From the NCBI RefSeq assembly GCF_900188245.1, contig NZ_FZOK01000002.1, forward strand, positions 301,427 to 365,426: a stretch of 64,000 bases of DNA, given 5' to 3'. This DNA is from Belliella buryatensis (GTDB lineage Bacteria; Bacteroidota; Bacteroidia; Cytophagales; Cyclobacteriaceae). This document shows positions 9,413 through 18,697 of the stretch, piece after piece (the first letter of the stretch is position 1; every line of letters begins with the position of its first letter). The notes under the pieces were generated by a model that did no database searches, was not told the DNA's origin, and worked only from the letters and a program-made list of their open reading frames with translations. A program made the translations under genes and the position numbers.

Positions 9413-9438
9413 AGGAAATCTTTTAGGTTTCCTTTTTT
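9413..9438 (+). terminator. Hairpin terminator after the exporter operon
   Basis: AGGAAA (9413-9418) pairs with TTTCCT (9428-9433) across a T-rich loop, and a T run follows immediately. The stem is short, so strength is uncertain. Confidence 0.5.
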
Positions 9439-9459
9439 ATTGGTTTTGAAAGAAATATC

Positions 9460-10998
9460 ATGGTAGCAAAAACTTTTGGAAGTGCTGTTTCCGGTGTAGA
9501 TGCCAAGCTCATTACCATAGAGGTCAATGTAGGTCAAGGTACAAGTTTCTTTATGGTTGGTTTGCCTGATAGTGCTGTGAAAGAAAGTCAGCAGCGTGTA
9601 GAATCCGCCTTAAAATATTTTAGTTATCGCATGCCTAGGCAAAAGGTAGTGGTCAATTTGGCTCCAGCTGATATCAGAAAGGAGGGTTCAGCTTATGATT
9701 TGCCCATAGCTATGGGGATTCTCAAAGCATCTGAGCAGGTCATGTTTCCTGATTTGGAGCAGTATGTGATCATGGGTGAGCTATCCCTAGATGGACAGCT
9801 GCGGCCAGTTAAGGGCGTTTTGCCCATTGCCATTGAAGCTCGGAAAAGAGGATACAAAGGTTTCATCTTGCCACTGGAAAATGCTGCAGAGGCTTCGATT
9901 GTCAATAACCTAGATATCATAGGTGTTTCTACTGTAGATGAAGCTATTCGGTTTTTGGAAGGAGAGCTGGCTATAGAGCCGATGGTTACTGATACCAGAG
10001 ATATTTTTTACAATTCACTGGAGCATTATGAGTTTGATTTTGCAGATGTACAAGGTCAGGAGAATATCAAGCGGGCAATGGAAATAGCTGCTGCTGGTGG
10101 ACATAATGTTATTATGATAGGTCCGCCAGGGGCAGGAAAAACGATGTTAGCAAAACGATTGCCGTCAATTTTACCACCACTTTCTTTACAAGAAGCGCTT
10201 GAAACTACTAAGATACACTCAGTTGCGGGCAAACTTGGGAGAAATGCCTCTCTAATAGCACAGAGACCATTTAGATCTCCACATCATACGATTTCTGATG
10301 TAGCCCTCGTTGGCGGTGGAGGCAATCCTCAACCTGGAGAGATTTCATTGTCTCATAATGGAGTCTTATTTTTGGATGAGTTGCCTGAGTTTAAAAGGAC
10401 TGTGCTTGAAGTCATGCGTCAACCTTTGGAGGAGCGGAAAGTGACGATATCCAGAGCAAAAGTTTCTGTTGACTACCCAGCTAATTTCATGTTGATCGCT
10501 AGTATGAACCCTTGTCCTTGTGGCTATTACAATCATCCAGAGAAGGAATGTGTATGTGGGCCTGGTGTAGTGCAGCGCTACTTGAATAAAATCTCTGGAC
10601 CTCTTTTAGATAGGATAGATCTGCATGTGGAGGTGACTCCTGTGAAGTTTGATGAGATGACTTCAACTCGGAAAGCTGAGTCAAGTGGCTCTATTCGAGA
10701 AAGGGTGATTTTAGGTAGGGAGCAGCAAGTCAATCGATTCAAGGATTATCCTGAGATTTATTGTAATGCAATGATGCCTTCACATATGGTCAAAGAAGTC
10801 TGTCAGATTAATGAGGCTGGGAAAGCGCTCTTGAAAACTGCAATGGAAAGACTAGGCTTGTCAGCTAGGGCATACGATAGAATACTTAAAGTAGCGCGAA
10901 CCATTGCTGATCTTGCGGCAAGTGATGCGATCAAAGTAGAACACCTAGCTGAAGCAATTCAATATAGGAGTTTGGATAGAGAGGGATGGGCTGGCTAA
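9460..10998 (+). CDS. YifB/ComM family Mg-chelatase-like AAA ATPase
   Basis: A 512-aa protein, the usual length of YifB/ComM. The N-terminal Lon-like domain begins MVAKTFGSAVSGVDAKL. It is followed by a AAA+ core with Walker A GPPGAGKT (about residues 225-232), Walker B GVLFLDELPEF and the cysteine-containing MNPCPCGYYN, and then a C-terminal helical Mg-chelatase-like domain. ComM homologues act as hexameric helicases that promote branch migration during natural transformation in several Gram-negative bacteria; YifB is also widespread in species not known to be competent. It appears monocistronic, with a terminator upstream and a gap downstream. The family is clear; competence in this organism is not shown. 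Confidence 0.93.
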   Translation: MVAKTFGSAVSGVDAKLITIEVNVGQGTSFFMVGLPDSAVKESQQRVESALKYFSYRMPRQKVVVNLAPADIRKEGSAYDLPIAMGILKASEQVMFPDLEQYVIMGELSLDGQLRPVKGVLPIAIEARKRGYKGFILPLENAAEASIVNNLDIIGVSTVDEAIRFLEGELAIEPMVTDTRDIFYNSLEHYEFDFADVQGQENIKRAMEIAAAGGHNVIMIGPPGAGKTMLAKRLPSILPPLSLQEALETTKIHSVAGKLGRNASLIAQRPFRSPHHTISDVALVGGGGNPQPGEISLSHNGVLFLDELPEFKRTVLEVMRQPLEERKVTISRAKVSVDYPANFMLIASMNPCPCGYYNHPEKECVCGPGVVQRYLNKISGPLLDRIDLHVEVTPVKFDEMTSTRKAESSGSIRERVILGREQQVNRFKDYPEIYCNAMMPSHMVKEVCQINEAGKALLKTAMERLGLSARAYDRILKVARTIADLAASDAIKVEHLAEAIQYRSLDREGWAG

Positions 10999-11182
10999 TA
11001 ACAAGTGAATACTTCTTCTTTGAGAAAATACTGATGATAATTGGCGGAAAGCATAAAAAATTTTAATGAATGTTTTGTTATCTCAAGAATACTGTCCATT
11101 TTTTTTCCAAGAACAAATCAGGAGAAAGTTGTTTTCATCACCCAAATGTTAAGATTTATCCCTGATCTTGACCTTTTCATTT

Positions 11183-11207
11183 AAATGGCTGCCAATGGTG
11201 GCCATTT
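11183..11207. terminator. Hairpin between convergent yifB and the transsulfuration gene
   Basis: A 7-bp stem (AAATGGC with GCCATTT) encloses a loop that can itself pair. It lies between two convergent genes and just touches the stop codon of the leftward one, so it could serve either strand. Flanking T runs are modest. Confidence 0.45.
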
Positions 11208-12309
11208 ATTGTTTTAACGCTTGATCCAAATCTTCCAATAGATCATCTAAGTGCTCTAGGCCTACAGAGACCCTGATTAAGTTCTGAGGTGTTTTGGAAT
11301 CAGGTCCTTCTGAAGCCGCCCTTCTTTCGATAAGGCTTTCTACTCCTCCTAGACTTGTCGCATTGGTGAAGTATTGTAATTTGGAAATGACTGTATCAGC
11401 TTCATTTGCTCCACCTTTCACTAGGAAAGAAAGCATTCCACCAAACCCTGTCATTTGAGTAGCGGCGATAGTATGGCCAGGATGATCCAAGAGTCCTGGG
11501 TAGTAGACTTTTTCTACTTGAGGATGATTTTGTAAAAATGTGGCAATTATTCCCGCATGTTCCGCATGTCCTTTCATGCGATAAGGTAGGGTTTTGATAC
11601 TTCTGCTCAGCATGTAGCAGTCAAATGGCGATGGTACAGCCCCGCCTGTAGTCTGAACGAGCTTGATTCTTTCCCAGAGTTCGTTTTCTTCTTTTGTAAT
11701 CAAGGCACCTCCCAAAATATCACTATGTCCACCGAGATATTTTGTGGTGCTATGCATGACTATTGAAGCCCCTAGTAGCAATGGGTTCTGAAACACGGGT
11801 GTGGCAAAAGTATTGTCGCATACTACAGGGATTTGCTTTTCTTGAGCAATGGTACATATGGCTCTGATATCAGAGATTTTGAGTAAAGGGTTGGAAGGTG
11901 TTTCCACCCAGATCAATGCTGTTTTCTTATTGATTGCTTTCGCAACATTTTCTGATTGCGTCATATCCACAAAATCTACTTCTAAAATCCCTTTGAAAAC
12001 AGAGGTCAGAAGGTGTCGCAAACCATGGTACATGTCATCAGGTGCAACCAAATGTGAGCTTGGTGGCAAGGCTTGAAATACGCTCATCCCTGCCGCATTA
12101 CCAGAAGAAAAAGCTGCTGCCGCTTGCCCATGTTCTAATTTGGTCAAGACATTTTCCAGCGCAATTCGATTCGGATTGGCAGCTCTAGAGTAGATCACTG
12201 AATCTTCATGATGCTCAAAAGTAGTCGCCAAGGTGATGGGCTGAACTGCCGGTCTATAAGAATCCGTAATTTGAGTACCTGCATGGATGGCAATGGTTTC
12301 AAGTTTCAT
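11206..12309 (-). CDS. Cystathionine gamma-synthase/beta-lyase family PLP enzyme
   Basis: A 367-aa fold-type I PLP enzyme of the Cys/Met metabolism family. MKLETIAIHAGTQITDSYRP opens the protein; SSGNAAGMSVFQAL, VVCDNTFATPVFQNPL and MHSTTKYLGGHSDILGGAL contain the cofactor site, with the PLP lysine in TTKYLGGHSD; GGVESLIERRA is the conserved C-terminal block. Family members include MetB, MetC and methionine gamma-lyase, and the sequence alone does not separate them confidently. The frame stays open to 12396; the ATG at 12309 matches the family N-terminus and avoids the upstream terminator. The enzyme is cytoplasmic and works in sulfur amino-acid interconversion. Confidence 0.85.
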   Translation of the reverse strand: MKLETIAIHAGTQITDSYRPAVQPITLATTFEHHEDSVIYSRAANPNRIALENVLTKLEHGQAAAAFSSGNAAGMSVFQALPPSSHLVAPDDMYHGLRHLLTSVFKGILEVDFVDMTQSENVAKAINKKTALIWVETPSNPLLKISDIRAICTIAQEKQIPVVCDNTFATPVFQNPLLLGASIVMHSTTKYLGGHSDILGGALITKEENELWERIKLVQTTGGAVPSPFDCYMLSRSIKTLPYRMKGHAEHAGIIATFLQNHPQVEKVYYPGLLDHPGHTIAATQMTGFGGMLSFLVKGGANEADTVISKLQYFTNATSLGGVESLIERRAASEGPDSKTPQNLIRVSVGLEHLDDLLEDLDQALKQ

Positions 12310-12374
12310 GGTTAGTGATGTTTCTATTGATGTAAAATTAAAGGTAGCTGAAATATAGAACTCACTCAAAGAAA

Positions 12375-12410
12375 AAAGCCGAAAAGAATGAATCAATTCT
12401 TTTCGGCTTT
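12375..12410 (-). terminator. Intrinsic terminator of the DUF4293 gene
   Basis: A perfect 15-bp stem (AAAGCCGAAAAGAAT with its complement) and a 6-base loop are followed on the minus strand by a T run. It lies 31 bp past the stop of the DUF4293 gene. Confidence 0.9.
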
Positions 12411-12441
12411 GGATGGTGGTTCATTTGTTTTTTTCTCTGGA

Positions 12442-12921
12442 TTATCTGATTCGGTCTACCGATCTTACTAGCATTTCGTCTTTTCTAATGAACCTATTGG
12501 CTAACAAATTCATGATCATTCCTCCAAAAATCGCCCAAAATCCTAGTACAAATGCACCGTTCACATCTGGATTGATCTCGGCATTGGCCTGATGGCTGGT
12601 GTAGATGATCAGCGCTAGGGTTACTATCATCACCAGTGAGTTGATCATATTCAGAAACATTTGCTTTGTTCTATTTTTATATTGGGTGAGGCTAAATAAT
12701 GCTAATCCAGTTGCGATAAGAGCTAGGATGCCAAGGTAAATATTGCCCTCAGACTTAATTATTTCCTGAGAGGTATTGTCTGTGGTCGTCAAGCTCCATG
12801 CATTTAAGGTGACCATTTGGGTTTGGTCTGGGTTAACTTGTTGCCAAATTGGGAAGCTGATGACTAAAATCATTGAGACGGCCACCAAAAAGAGAAATAC
12901 GGTTTGAATTCTTTGTATCAT
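12442..12921 (-). CDS. DUF4293 family integral membrane protein
   Basis: A 159-aa protein with four predicted transmembrane helices: QTVFLFLVAVSMILVISF, NIYLGILALIATGLALFSL, MINSLVMIVTLALIIYTS and VLGFWAIFGGMIMNLLANR. The start MIQRIQTVFLF is characteristic of the DUF4293 family, which is restricted to Bacteroidetes and has no assigned function. The frame extends upstream to 12972, but the ATG at 12921 fits the family. It diverges from truA across about 100 bp and ends in a strong terminator, so it is probably monocistronic. Confidence 0.85.
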   Translation of the reverse strand: MIQRIQTVFLFLVAVSMILVISFPIWQQVNPDQTQMVTLNAWSLTTTDNTSQEIIKSEGNIYLGILALIATGLALFSLTQYKNRTKQMFLNMINSLVMIVTLALIIYTSHQANAEINPDVNGAFVLGFWAIFGGMIMNLLANRFIRKDEMLVRSVDRIR

Positions 12922-12983
12922 GTCTTGATTAGAAATTTTGACAAAGAAACGGGGTAATTTGATGAATCGCAAGGAATGGGCTT

Positions 12984-13019
12984 TTTGGCATTTAAATTTA
13001 CCATGGAATAGTATCTTTG
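12984..13019 (+). promoter_or_regulatory. Candidate truA promoter abutting the start codon
   Basis: TTTG (12984-12987) is followed by a 24-base spacer and TATCTTTG (13012-13019), an exact TAnnTTTG match. The likely GTG start of truA is only 5 bases downstream, implying a leaderless or nearly leaderless mRNA. The spacer is longer than the 19-20 bases seen at other promoters here. Confidence 0.5.
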
Positions 13020-13024
13020 CAATC

Positions 13025-13783
13025 GTGAGTAAGACTAGCTACAGATATTTTCTTGAACTTGCCTATAAAGGCACACACTATCATGGTTGGCAATCCCAAA
13101 AAAATGCGCAATCGATTCAAGAGACTCTTGAGGAGGCTCTAGCAATTATATTGAGGAGAAATGTTTCGGTCATGGGCTCGGGTAGAACTGATACAGGCGT
13201 GCATGCTTCTCAACAATTCGTTCATTTTGATGTTGAAGTGTTGCTTGATGGTTCTGTTTTTCTAAAGAAACTCAATGCAGTACTTCCCAAAGATATCGCA
13301 GCTTATCAATTGAGGCTTGTTAAGGCAGATGCTCATGCTCGATTTGATGCCAAATGGCGCAGTTATATCTATAAAATCACCTATCGTAAAAATCCATTTG
13401 AGCAAGAACTTTCATGGCATTACTTTAGAGAACTAAATTTGGAAAAAATGAATGAAGCTGCGGCATTGCTTACAGCTCATGATGACTTCGAATGCTTCAG
13501 CAAGGTAAGGACCGATGTGAATCATTTTGGCTGTAAAATAAAAGCAGCCTATTGGGAACAAAAGGGACATGAATTACACTTTCATATAACTGCAAATAGG
13601 TTTCTACGAGGTATGGTCAGGGCAATTGTAGGGACATTGGTAGATGTAGGAGAGGGAAAATTGAGCCCTAGGCAATTTCAGGAGATTTTGGAAAGTAGAG
13701 ATAGAAGTCAAGCTGGATCATCTGCGCCCGCATCAGGACTTTTCCTATGTGAAGTGATTTACCCTGAAGAAATCTTCATTTAA
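13025..13783 (+). CDS. truA: tRNA pseudouridine(38-40) synthase TruA
   Basis: A 252-aa enzyme that converts uridines 38-40 of the tRNA anticodon arm to pseudouridine. RYFLELAYKGTHYHGWQSQ opens the domain, MGSGRTDTGVHASQQFVHFD holds the catalytic aspartate in GRTDTGVHA, and RFLRGMVRAIVGTLVDVG is the conserved C-terminal block. The open frame begins at 12938, but the family N-terminus starts close to RYFLEL, so the GTG at 13025 is preferred; it sits 5 bases after a TAnnTTTG promoter box. An ABC exporter follows 13 bp later. Confidence 0.92.
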   Translation: MSKTSYRYFLELAYKGTHYHGWQSQKNAQSIQETLEEALAIILRRNVSVMGSGRTDTGVHASQQFVHFDVEVLLDGSVFLKKLNAVLPKDIAAYQLRLVKADAHARFDAKWRSYIYKITYRKNPFEQELSWHYFRELNLEKMNEAAALLTAHDDFECFSKVRTDVNHFGCKIKAAYWEQKGHELHFHITANRFLRGMVRAIVGTLVDVGEGKLSPRQFQEILESRDRSQAGSSAPASGLFLCEVIYPEEIFI

Positions 13784-13796
13784 ATTTTAAGAGATT

Positions 13797-15569
13797 TTGA
13801 GTTTAGAAAAGGAAAATGTAAAAAGTGGTGATATCATAGACACCACCGTGCTGAAAAAACTGTATCAGTTTGTCAAGCCATATCAGGGTAAATTTTATCT
13901 GTTGATTTTCCTCACTTTGGCTCTAGCTATTTTGGCGCCAACAAGACCTTATTTCATCCAAGTTGCTATTGATGATTATGTGGCGCTAGGAGATAGACCT
14001 GGGCTGGTTCAGATCATCTATTTGTTGGTGGCTTTGATGGTTTTGCAGGCTTTTGTTCAGTTTGCTCACACTTATCTCTCTGGCTGGATAGGTCAGGTTA
14101 TTATTAAAGACATCCGAATCAAACTTTACAAGCATTTATTGAAAATGCGCTTGAAGTTTTTTGATAATACACCTATCGGTAGATTGGTCACAAGAAATGT
14201 ATCTGATATCGAGACCTTGGCGGATGTTTTTAGTGAGGGGCTAGCAGCGATTATTGGTGACTTGTTGCAGCTGGTGACGATCTTGGCTGTGATGTTTTAT
14301 ATTGATTGGAAGCTTACATTGGTGAGTTTGTGTACACTGCCGCTTTTGATTATTTCAACTTATATATTCAAGGAGAAAATCAAAGTTGCTTTTAATGATG
14401 TCAGAAATGCTGTGTCAAATCTCAATTCATTTTTACAGGAGCACATCACAGGAATGAATATCGTGCAGATTTTCATCCGTGAAAAAAGAGAGTTCGAAAA
14501 ATTCAAAGAGATCAATAGAGACCATAGAAAAGCTCACATCAAGTCAGTACTTTATTATTCCATATATTTCCCAGTTGCTGAGATCATCCAAGCCATTGGA
14601 ATAGGTTTAGTAGTGTGGTATGGTGCTACTGGAGTTTTTGATCTGGATATCAAAGTTGGAGTTTTGATTTCTTTCATAATGTATTTGCAACTTTTCTTTA
14701 GGCCAATACGCATGATCGCTGATAGATACAATACCCTTCAAATGGGAGTGGTAAGTTCAAGTAGAATTTTCAAATTATTGGAAAGTGAAGAGCAGATTCC
14801 AAATGAAGGGACTTTCAGACCAGAGAAAATAAAAGGGAATATTCAGCTTCAAAATGTTTGGTTTGCTTACAATGATGAAGAATATGTGCTGAAGAATATC
14901 AATTTTGAAGTCAAACATGGGGAGACTGTGGCTTTGGTAGGTGCTACGGGTGCGGGGAAGTCTTCCGTCATCAATTTGATAAGCCGCTTTTATGAGATCA
15001 ATAAAGGGACTATAAAAATCGATGGGACAGATATTAGGGAGTTTGAACTAAGTACCCTTCGTAAGCATATAGGGGTTGTGTTACAGGATGTGTTTTTGTT
15101 TTCAGATACGATTTACTACAACATCACTTTGGGCAATCCTAAGATCAGTAAGGAAGAAGTCATGCATGCAGCTAAGTTAGTAGGAGCCAAAAAATTCATA
15201 GAAAGGCTTCCAGGAGGCTTGGATTACGATGTCAAAGAGCGTGGGGCTACCCTGTCTGTAGGGCAGCGACAATTAATCTCTTTTGTAAGAGCAATGGTGT
15301 ACAATCCTGAGATCATTATTTTGGATGAAGCGACTTCTTCTGTGGATACTGAGACAGAGGAATTGATCCAAAAAGCTATAGAGAAAATGATGAAAGGTCG
15401 TACCTCTATCGTGATAGCACACAGGCTGTCTACTATCCAAAAGGCGGATAAGATAATTGTGCTTCATCAAGGGGAGATCAAAGAAATGGGTACGCATGAG
15501 TCTCTTTTGGGGCTAGGTGGATATTACACCAACTTGCACAAGATGCAAATGAAATCCATGGCCATCTAA
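13797..15569 (+). CDS. ABC exporter, fused TM and ATPase domains
   Basis: A 590-aa half-transporter with a TTG start: six membrane helices (about residues 25-320) and an ATPase domain with Walker A GATGAGKSSVINL, signature LSVGQRQLISF, Walker B IIILDEATSSVD and switch IAHRLST. The signature has Val in place of the usual Gly (LSVGQ). It resembles the MdlB/multidrug lipid-type exporters and should work as a homo- or heterodimer in the inner membrane. It follows truA by 13 bp and could be cotranscribed with it. It differs from the exporter at 7141-8973 in both halves, so this is not a recent duplication. Confidence 0.85.
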   Translation: MSLEKENVKSGDIIDTTVLKKLYQFVKPYQGKFYLLIFLTLALAILAPTRPYFIQVAIDDYVALGDRPGLVQIIYLLVALMVLQAFVQFAHTYLSGWIGQVIIKDIRIKLYKHLLKMRLKFFDNTPIGRLVTRNVSDIETLADVFSEGLAAIIGDLLQLVTILAVMFYIDWKLTLVSLCTLPLLIISTYIFKEKIKVAFNDVRNAVSNLNSFLQEHITGMNIVQIFIREKREFEKFKEINRDHRKAHIKSVLYYSIYFPVAEIIQAIGIGLVVWYGATGVFDLDIKVGVLISFIMYLQLFFRPIRMIADRYNTLQMGVVSSSRIFKLLESEEQIPNEGTFRPEKIKGNIQLQNVWFAYNDEEYVLKNINFEVKHGETVALVGATGAGKSSVINLISRFYEINKGTIKIDGTDIREFELSTLRKHIGVVLQDVFLFSDTIYYNITLGNPKISKEEVMHAAKLVGAKKFIERLPGGLDYDVKERGATLSVGQRQLISFVRAMVYNPEIIILDEATSSVDTETEELIQKAIEKMMKGRTSIVIAHRLSTIQKADKIIVLHQGEIKEMGTHESLLGLGGYYTNLHKMQMKSMAI

Positions 15570-15666
15570 GGGGAAATTGCTCGATTTTATTAAGCTGCTT
15601 CAAAGTTTTTTTGAAGCAGGTGTTTTAAAAAATTCAATATAATTCAAAATTTTAGGTAACTGGACT

Positions 15667-15674
15667 TATTTTTG
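15667..15674 (+). promoter_or_regulatory. Candidate -7 box for the 15717 barrel gene
   Basis: TATTTTTG matches TAnnTTTG and is followed by CCCC, as at the hemE promoter. No clear -33 TTTG sits at the right distance. Confidence 0.4.
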
Positions 15675-15716
15675 CCCCGTTGGAAGCTAATGAACTAAAC
15701 CAAAAAGAAGATAATT

Positions 15717-16304
15717 GTGAAGAGAATTTTGATTGCGATGATTTGCATGCTGCCATTTTTTGCGCATGCGCAGGAAGATGGTGTGGGCTTGAGGTTGGGA
15801 GAGCCACTGTCGATTACTTATAAGAAGTTTTTGGATGGCAATATTGCCATCGAGGGGATGTTTGGTAGGGCAGGTGTGAATAGTGCTCAATACTACCAAA
15901 GGGCATTCGACAATAATAGACCTACGCCCAATGCTTTTTACGCAGGGCATAGTACAGGGAGCTCTTTTTCATTTAACCTAAGAGGTGCATATCATGAAGA
16001 TATTACAGATGATCTAAATATTGATCAGGGGTACTTTCTAGCATATGCTGGTGCAGGGGTACAATTGAGATCAACAAGGGTAGATTATTCTTACACAGAT
16101 CCAGCGTCTTCGCCTCCTGGGGTTTTCTTCAGAGAGTCGAGAAGAAATATTGATTTAGGTCCAGAGATTTTTGGAGGAGGAGAATATTACTTTGACGATC
16201 TTCCGATCAGTATATTTGCGGAGATAGGGTTGTTTATGGAGCTATTAGATAGATTTGGACATCTCAAGCTACAGGGTGGTATTGGTGTGAGGTATTTGTT
16301 CTAG
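15717..16304 (+). CDS. Outer-membrane beta-barrel protein
   Basis: A 195-aa protein from a GTG start: a signal peptide (MKRILIAMICMLPFFAHAQ, cleavage after AHA), then alternating amphipathic strands ending in IGVRYLF with a C-terminal phenylalanine, the usual signature of a small outer-membrane barrel. The specific family is not recognised. The next gene begins 1 bp after the stop, so the two are probably cotranscribed. A -7-like box lies 42 bp upstream. Envelope location is inferred from the signal peptide and strand pattern. Confidence 0.65.
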   Translation: MKRILIAMICMLPFFAHAQEDGVGLRLGEPLSITYKKFLDGNIAIEGMFGRAGVNSAQYYQRAFDNNRPTPNAFYAGHSTGSSFSFNLRGAYHEDITDDLNIDQGYFLAYAGAGVQLRSTRVDYSYTDPASSPPGVFFRESRRNIDLGPEIFGGGEYYFDDLPISIFAEIGLFMELLDRFGHLKLQGGIGVRYLF

Positions 16305-16305
16305 A

Positions 16306-16818
16306 ATGAAAAAGTGGCTGATTATTTCTTTGATTCTGCTGGTGCTAATGGGTGCTGGTTTGTTTCAATTTCATAGGTTAGGTGGCTTCAATGAAGTTGA
16401 GTTAGCATTAAAATCTGTGGATGGTTTGGCACTCCAAGGGATTTCCTTTCGGGGAACTCCCCAAGATGATGCTATTGCTAGGGTGTTTCAGAAAATGGAA
16501 CAAATAGCTTTGGGTGCAGATTTGCCCTTACATACCATATATTATGTAGAGCCGGCAGGCAAGCTGGATACCATGGAGGTTTTTGTAGGTGTCCAGACCC
16601 GGGTTCCAATGGAAGACTTTGAGCAATTGAGCTTTGATGCCGATCAGGCTGTCGTGGCAACCATCAAAGCGCATCGCTTGGTGATGCCCGGCCCCAGTAA
16701 AGTGAAGAAGAAGATCAATCAGTTTGCAAAAGGCCAAGGTTTGGCTGTTCCATATCTTTATATTGATAAAATCATTGGTCCTGAGGAAGTTCAAGTTTTG
16801 GGATTGATTCGGAAATAA
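16306..16818 (+). CDS. Membrane-anchored protein, GyrI-like domain suspected
   Basis: A 170-aa protein with a single N-terminal membrane anchor (WLIISLILLVLMGAGLF) followed by a soluble domain. The pattern DTMEVFVGVQT...AVVATIKAHRLVMPGPS...VQVLGLIRK is reminiscent of the GyrI-like/effector-binding fold found in stand-alone proteins and transcription-factor C-termini, but the match is by eye and weak. It starts 1 bp after the barrel gene stop and is likely cotranscribed with it. No catalytic residues are evident. Confidence 0.5.
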   Translation: MKKWLIISLILLVLMGAGLFQFHRLGGFNEVELALKSVDGLALQGISFRGTPQDDAIARVFQKMEQIALGADLPLHTIYYVEPAGKLDTMEVFVGVQTRVPMEDFEQLSFDADQAVVATIKAHRLVMPGPSKVKKKINQFAKGQGLAVPYLYIDKIIGPEEVQVLGLIRK

Positions 16819-16938
16819 GATTTTTCTGTTCGTTGATTTTATTGGTATAATTTTGGTAAATGGCTATTTGAGCAAATGAAAATAACTGAATATTTGTTTT
16901 TACGTTAGGAAATATTAATCACTATAAACTATATCAAT

Positions 16939-17469
16939 ATGAAAAATTTATTCAAGGGAGTAATGATGCTAGGCATCTTCGCCTTCTTCGCTTGTGAAGG
17001 CCCTCCAGGACCTCCAGGTATTCCAGGACAAGACGGGATCGTTATTGTCGGAGAAGTATTTGAGATTGGGAATGTGAATTTTACGTCAGCAAATAATTTT
17101 CAATCAGACTATTACGAGTTTACAGTACCGATTGAGCCAGGTGATAAGTTGCTAGCTTATATTTTATGGGATGTAGTTGATGACACTGATGTGTGGAGGG
17201 CGCTTCCGCAAACTAATTTTGAGTTTCCACAATTTGGGATCTTTATGTACAATTATGATTTTACGAGGTTTGATTTCAGTTTCTTTATGGATGGGAATTT
17301 TGATCTGAGTGCACTTCCTTCGGAGTTTACACGAAATCAAGTCTTCAGAGTAGTGGTGTTTCCAGCTGACTTGGCAAACGCGCGAATGGATTTCTCTGAT
17401 TTTGATAAAGTAATGGAATATATGGGCAAGACAGAAAGGGATATTGTCCAACTTCAGCCCAGACAATAA
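16939..17469 (+). CDS. Putative lipoprotein with a collagen-like Gly-X-Y stretch
   Basis: A 176-aa protein with a signal peptide ending FAFFAC, a plausible lipobox cysteine at about residue 19. A short Gly-X-Y run (GPPGPPGIPGQDG) follows, resembling the collagen-like segments of Bacteroidetes surface lipoproteins, and then a domain of about 140 aa rich in aromatic residues. Four Gly-X-Y triplets are too few for a stable triple helix on their own. A hairpin terminator follows directly. The function is unknown; surface or outer-membrane attachment is inferred. Confidence 0.6.
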   Translation: MKNLFKGVMMLGIFAFFACEGPPGPPGIPGQDGIVIVGEVFEIGNVNFTSANNFQSDYYEFTVPIEPGDKLLAYILWDVVDDTDVWRALPQTNFEFPQFGIFMYNYDFTRFDFSFFMDGNFDLSALPSEFTRNQVFRVVVFPADLANARMDFSDFDKVMEYMGKTERDIVQLQPRQ

Positions 17470-17474
17470 TAACC

Positions 17475-17502
17475 AAAAGCCTCCTTGCGAGGCTTTTTTC
17501 TT
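17475..17502 (+). terminator. Intrinsic terminator
   Basis: A perfect 9-bp stem (AAAAGCCTC with GAGGCTTTT) with a 5-base loop is followed by T runs, 6 bp after the lipoprotein stop. Confidence 0.9.
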
Positions 17503-17555
17503 TTTAGTCTATTTTGAATTTTTTCCCGTATATCACAAAATAAAATTTCCTATCT

Positions 17556-17563
17556 TATCTTTG
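17556..17563 (+). promoter_or_regulatory. hemE -7 box directly before the ATG
   Basis: TATCTTTG matches TAnnTTTG exactly and is separated from the hemE ATG by only CCCC. No TTTG lies 19-20 bases upstream. If used, the mRNA would be leaderless or nearly so. Confidence 0.5.
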
Positions 17564-17567
17564 CCCC

Positions 17568-18593
17568 ATGCAATTGAAAAACGACTTATTGATAAGAGCT
17601 GCTAAAGGTGAGGCAGTAGAGCGAACCCCAGTTTGGTTGATGCGTCAAGCAGGTAGAATCCTTCCTGAATACAGAGCAGTGAGAGAGAGTGTGAGTGGCT
17701 TTATTGAATTAGCCCAAACTCCTGAGCTTGCTGCAGAAGTGACTATTCAGCCTGTAGATATTTTAGGGGTAGATGCTGCGATTATTTTTTCTGATATTTT
17801 AGTGATTCCAGAAGCTATGGGTTTGCCATACGAAATGGTAGAAAAGCGAGGTCCATGGTTCCCAAATACTGTGCAGTCTGCTGGAGATTTAAAAAAGTTG
17901 CGTGTGGCTGACGGCGTAGATGACCTAAGTTATGTGATAGAGGCTATCAAAATCACCAAGAAGGCTTTGAATGGAAGAGTGCCTTTGATCGGTTTTGCTG
18001 GAGCACCTTGGACGATCTTTGCCTACATGATAGAAGGTTCGGGTAGTAAGACTTTTTCAAAAGCTAGAGCCATGCTGTATACAGAGCCGACTTTATCTCA
18101 TCAGTTGCTACAGATGATTACTGATAGTACGATCAATTATCTGAAAGCCCAAATAGCAGCAGGTGTCAATTTGATTCAGCTGTTTGACAGCTGGGCGGGG
18201 ATATTGCCTCCTGATCATTATGATGAATTTTCTCTTCGCTATATCGCACAGATCTGTGATGCTATCAACGAGGTGCCGAAGACGGTTTTTGCCAAAGGAG
18301 CATTTTTCGCTAGAGAGGCGATGGGTCAGTTGAATTGTGAAACTATTGGTTTGGATTGGAATATGGGTATCGCTGAATCCAGAAAAATGATTGGTGATCA
18401 TAAGACGCTTCAGGGCAATTTAGATCCCGCATCGCTTTATGGCTCGGATGAAGAAGTAAGGACTGCTACCATTCGCATGATGGATCAGTTCAAAGGAGGT
18501 AGGCATATTGCTAACCTTGGGCATGGCGTCTATCCTGATATCGATCCAGCAAAAGTGAAGGTGTTTATTGAGACCGTTAAGCAATACAAGTGA
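17568..18593 (+). CDS. hemE: Uroporphyrinogen decarboxylase
   Basis: A 341-aa cytoplasmic enzyme that decarboxylates uroporphyrinogen III to coproporphyrinogen III in haem synthesis. The N-terminal signature [18 protein letters not shown] holds the invariant arginines; [18 protein letters not shown] contributes the catalytic aspartate, and [22 protein letters not shown] and [12 protein letters not shown] are all present. The length is typical. It stands alone between a terminator upstream and one downstream, about 10 kb from hemB, so the haem genes are dispersed here. Confidence 0.96.
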   Translation: MQLKNDLLIRAAKGEAVERTPVWLMRQAGRILPEYRAVRESVSGFIELAQTPELAAEVTIQPVDILGVDAAIIFSDILVIPEAMGLPYEMVEKRGPWFPNTVQSAGDLKKLRVADGVDDLSYVIEAIKITKKALNGRVPLIGFAGAPWTIFAYMIEGSGSKTFSKARAMLYTEPTLSHQLLQMITDSTINYLKAQIAAGVNLIQLFDSWAGILPPDHYDEFSLRYIAQICDAINEVPKTVFAKGAFFAREAMGQLNCETIGLDWNMGIAESRKMIGDHKTLQGNLDPASLYGSDEEVRTATIRMMDQFKGGRHIANLGHGVYPDIDPAKVKVFIETVKQYK

Positions 18594-18662
18594 AATGTAT
18601 TTTAGCCAATCAGGATTGCTTAGAGTAGGAATGAAATCCTAATAGTAGCGTAATTATAAATC

Positions 18663-18697
18663 ATTAGCCTCAGGTTTATCTGAGGCTAATTTTTTTC
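18663..18697 (+). terminator. hemE intrinsic terminator and following spacer
   Basis: A perfect 11-bp stem (ATTAGCCTCAG with its complement) with a 6-base loop precedes seven Ts. The rest of the 328-bp spacer (18594-18921) shows no other gene-like feature; it is AT-rich just upstream of the barrel gene. Confidence 0.9.
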
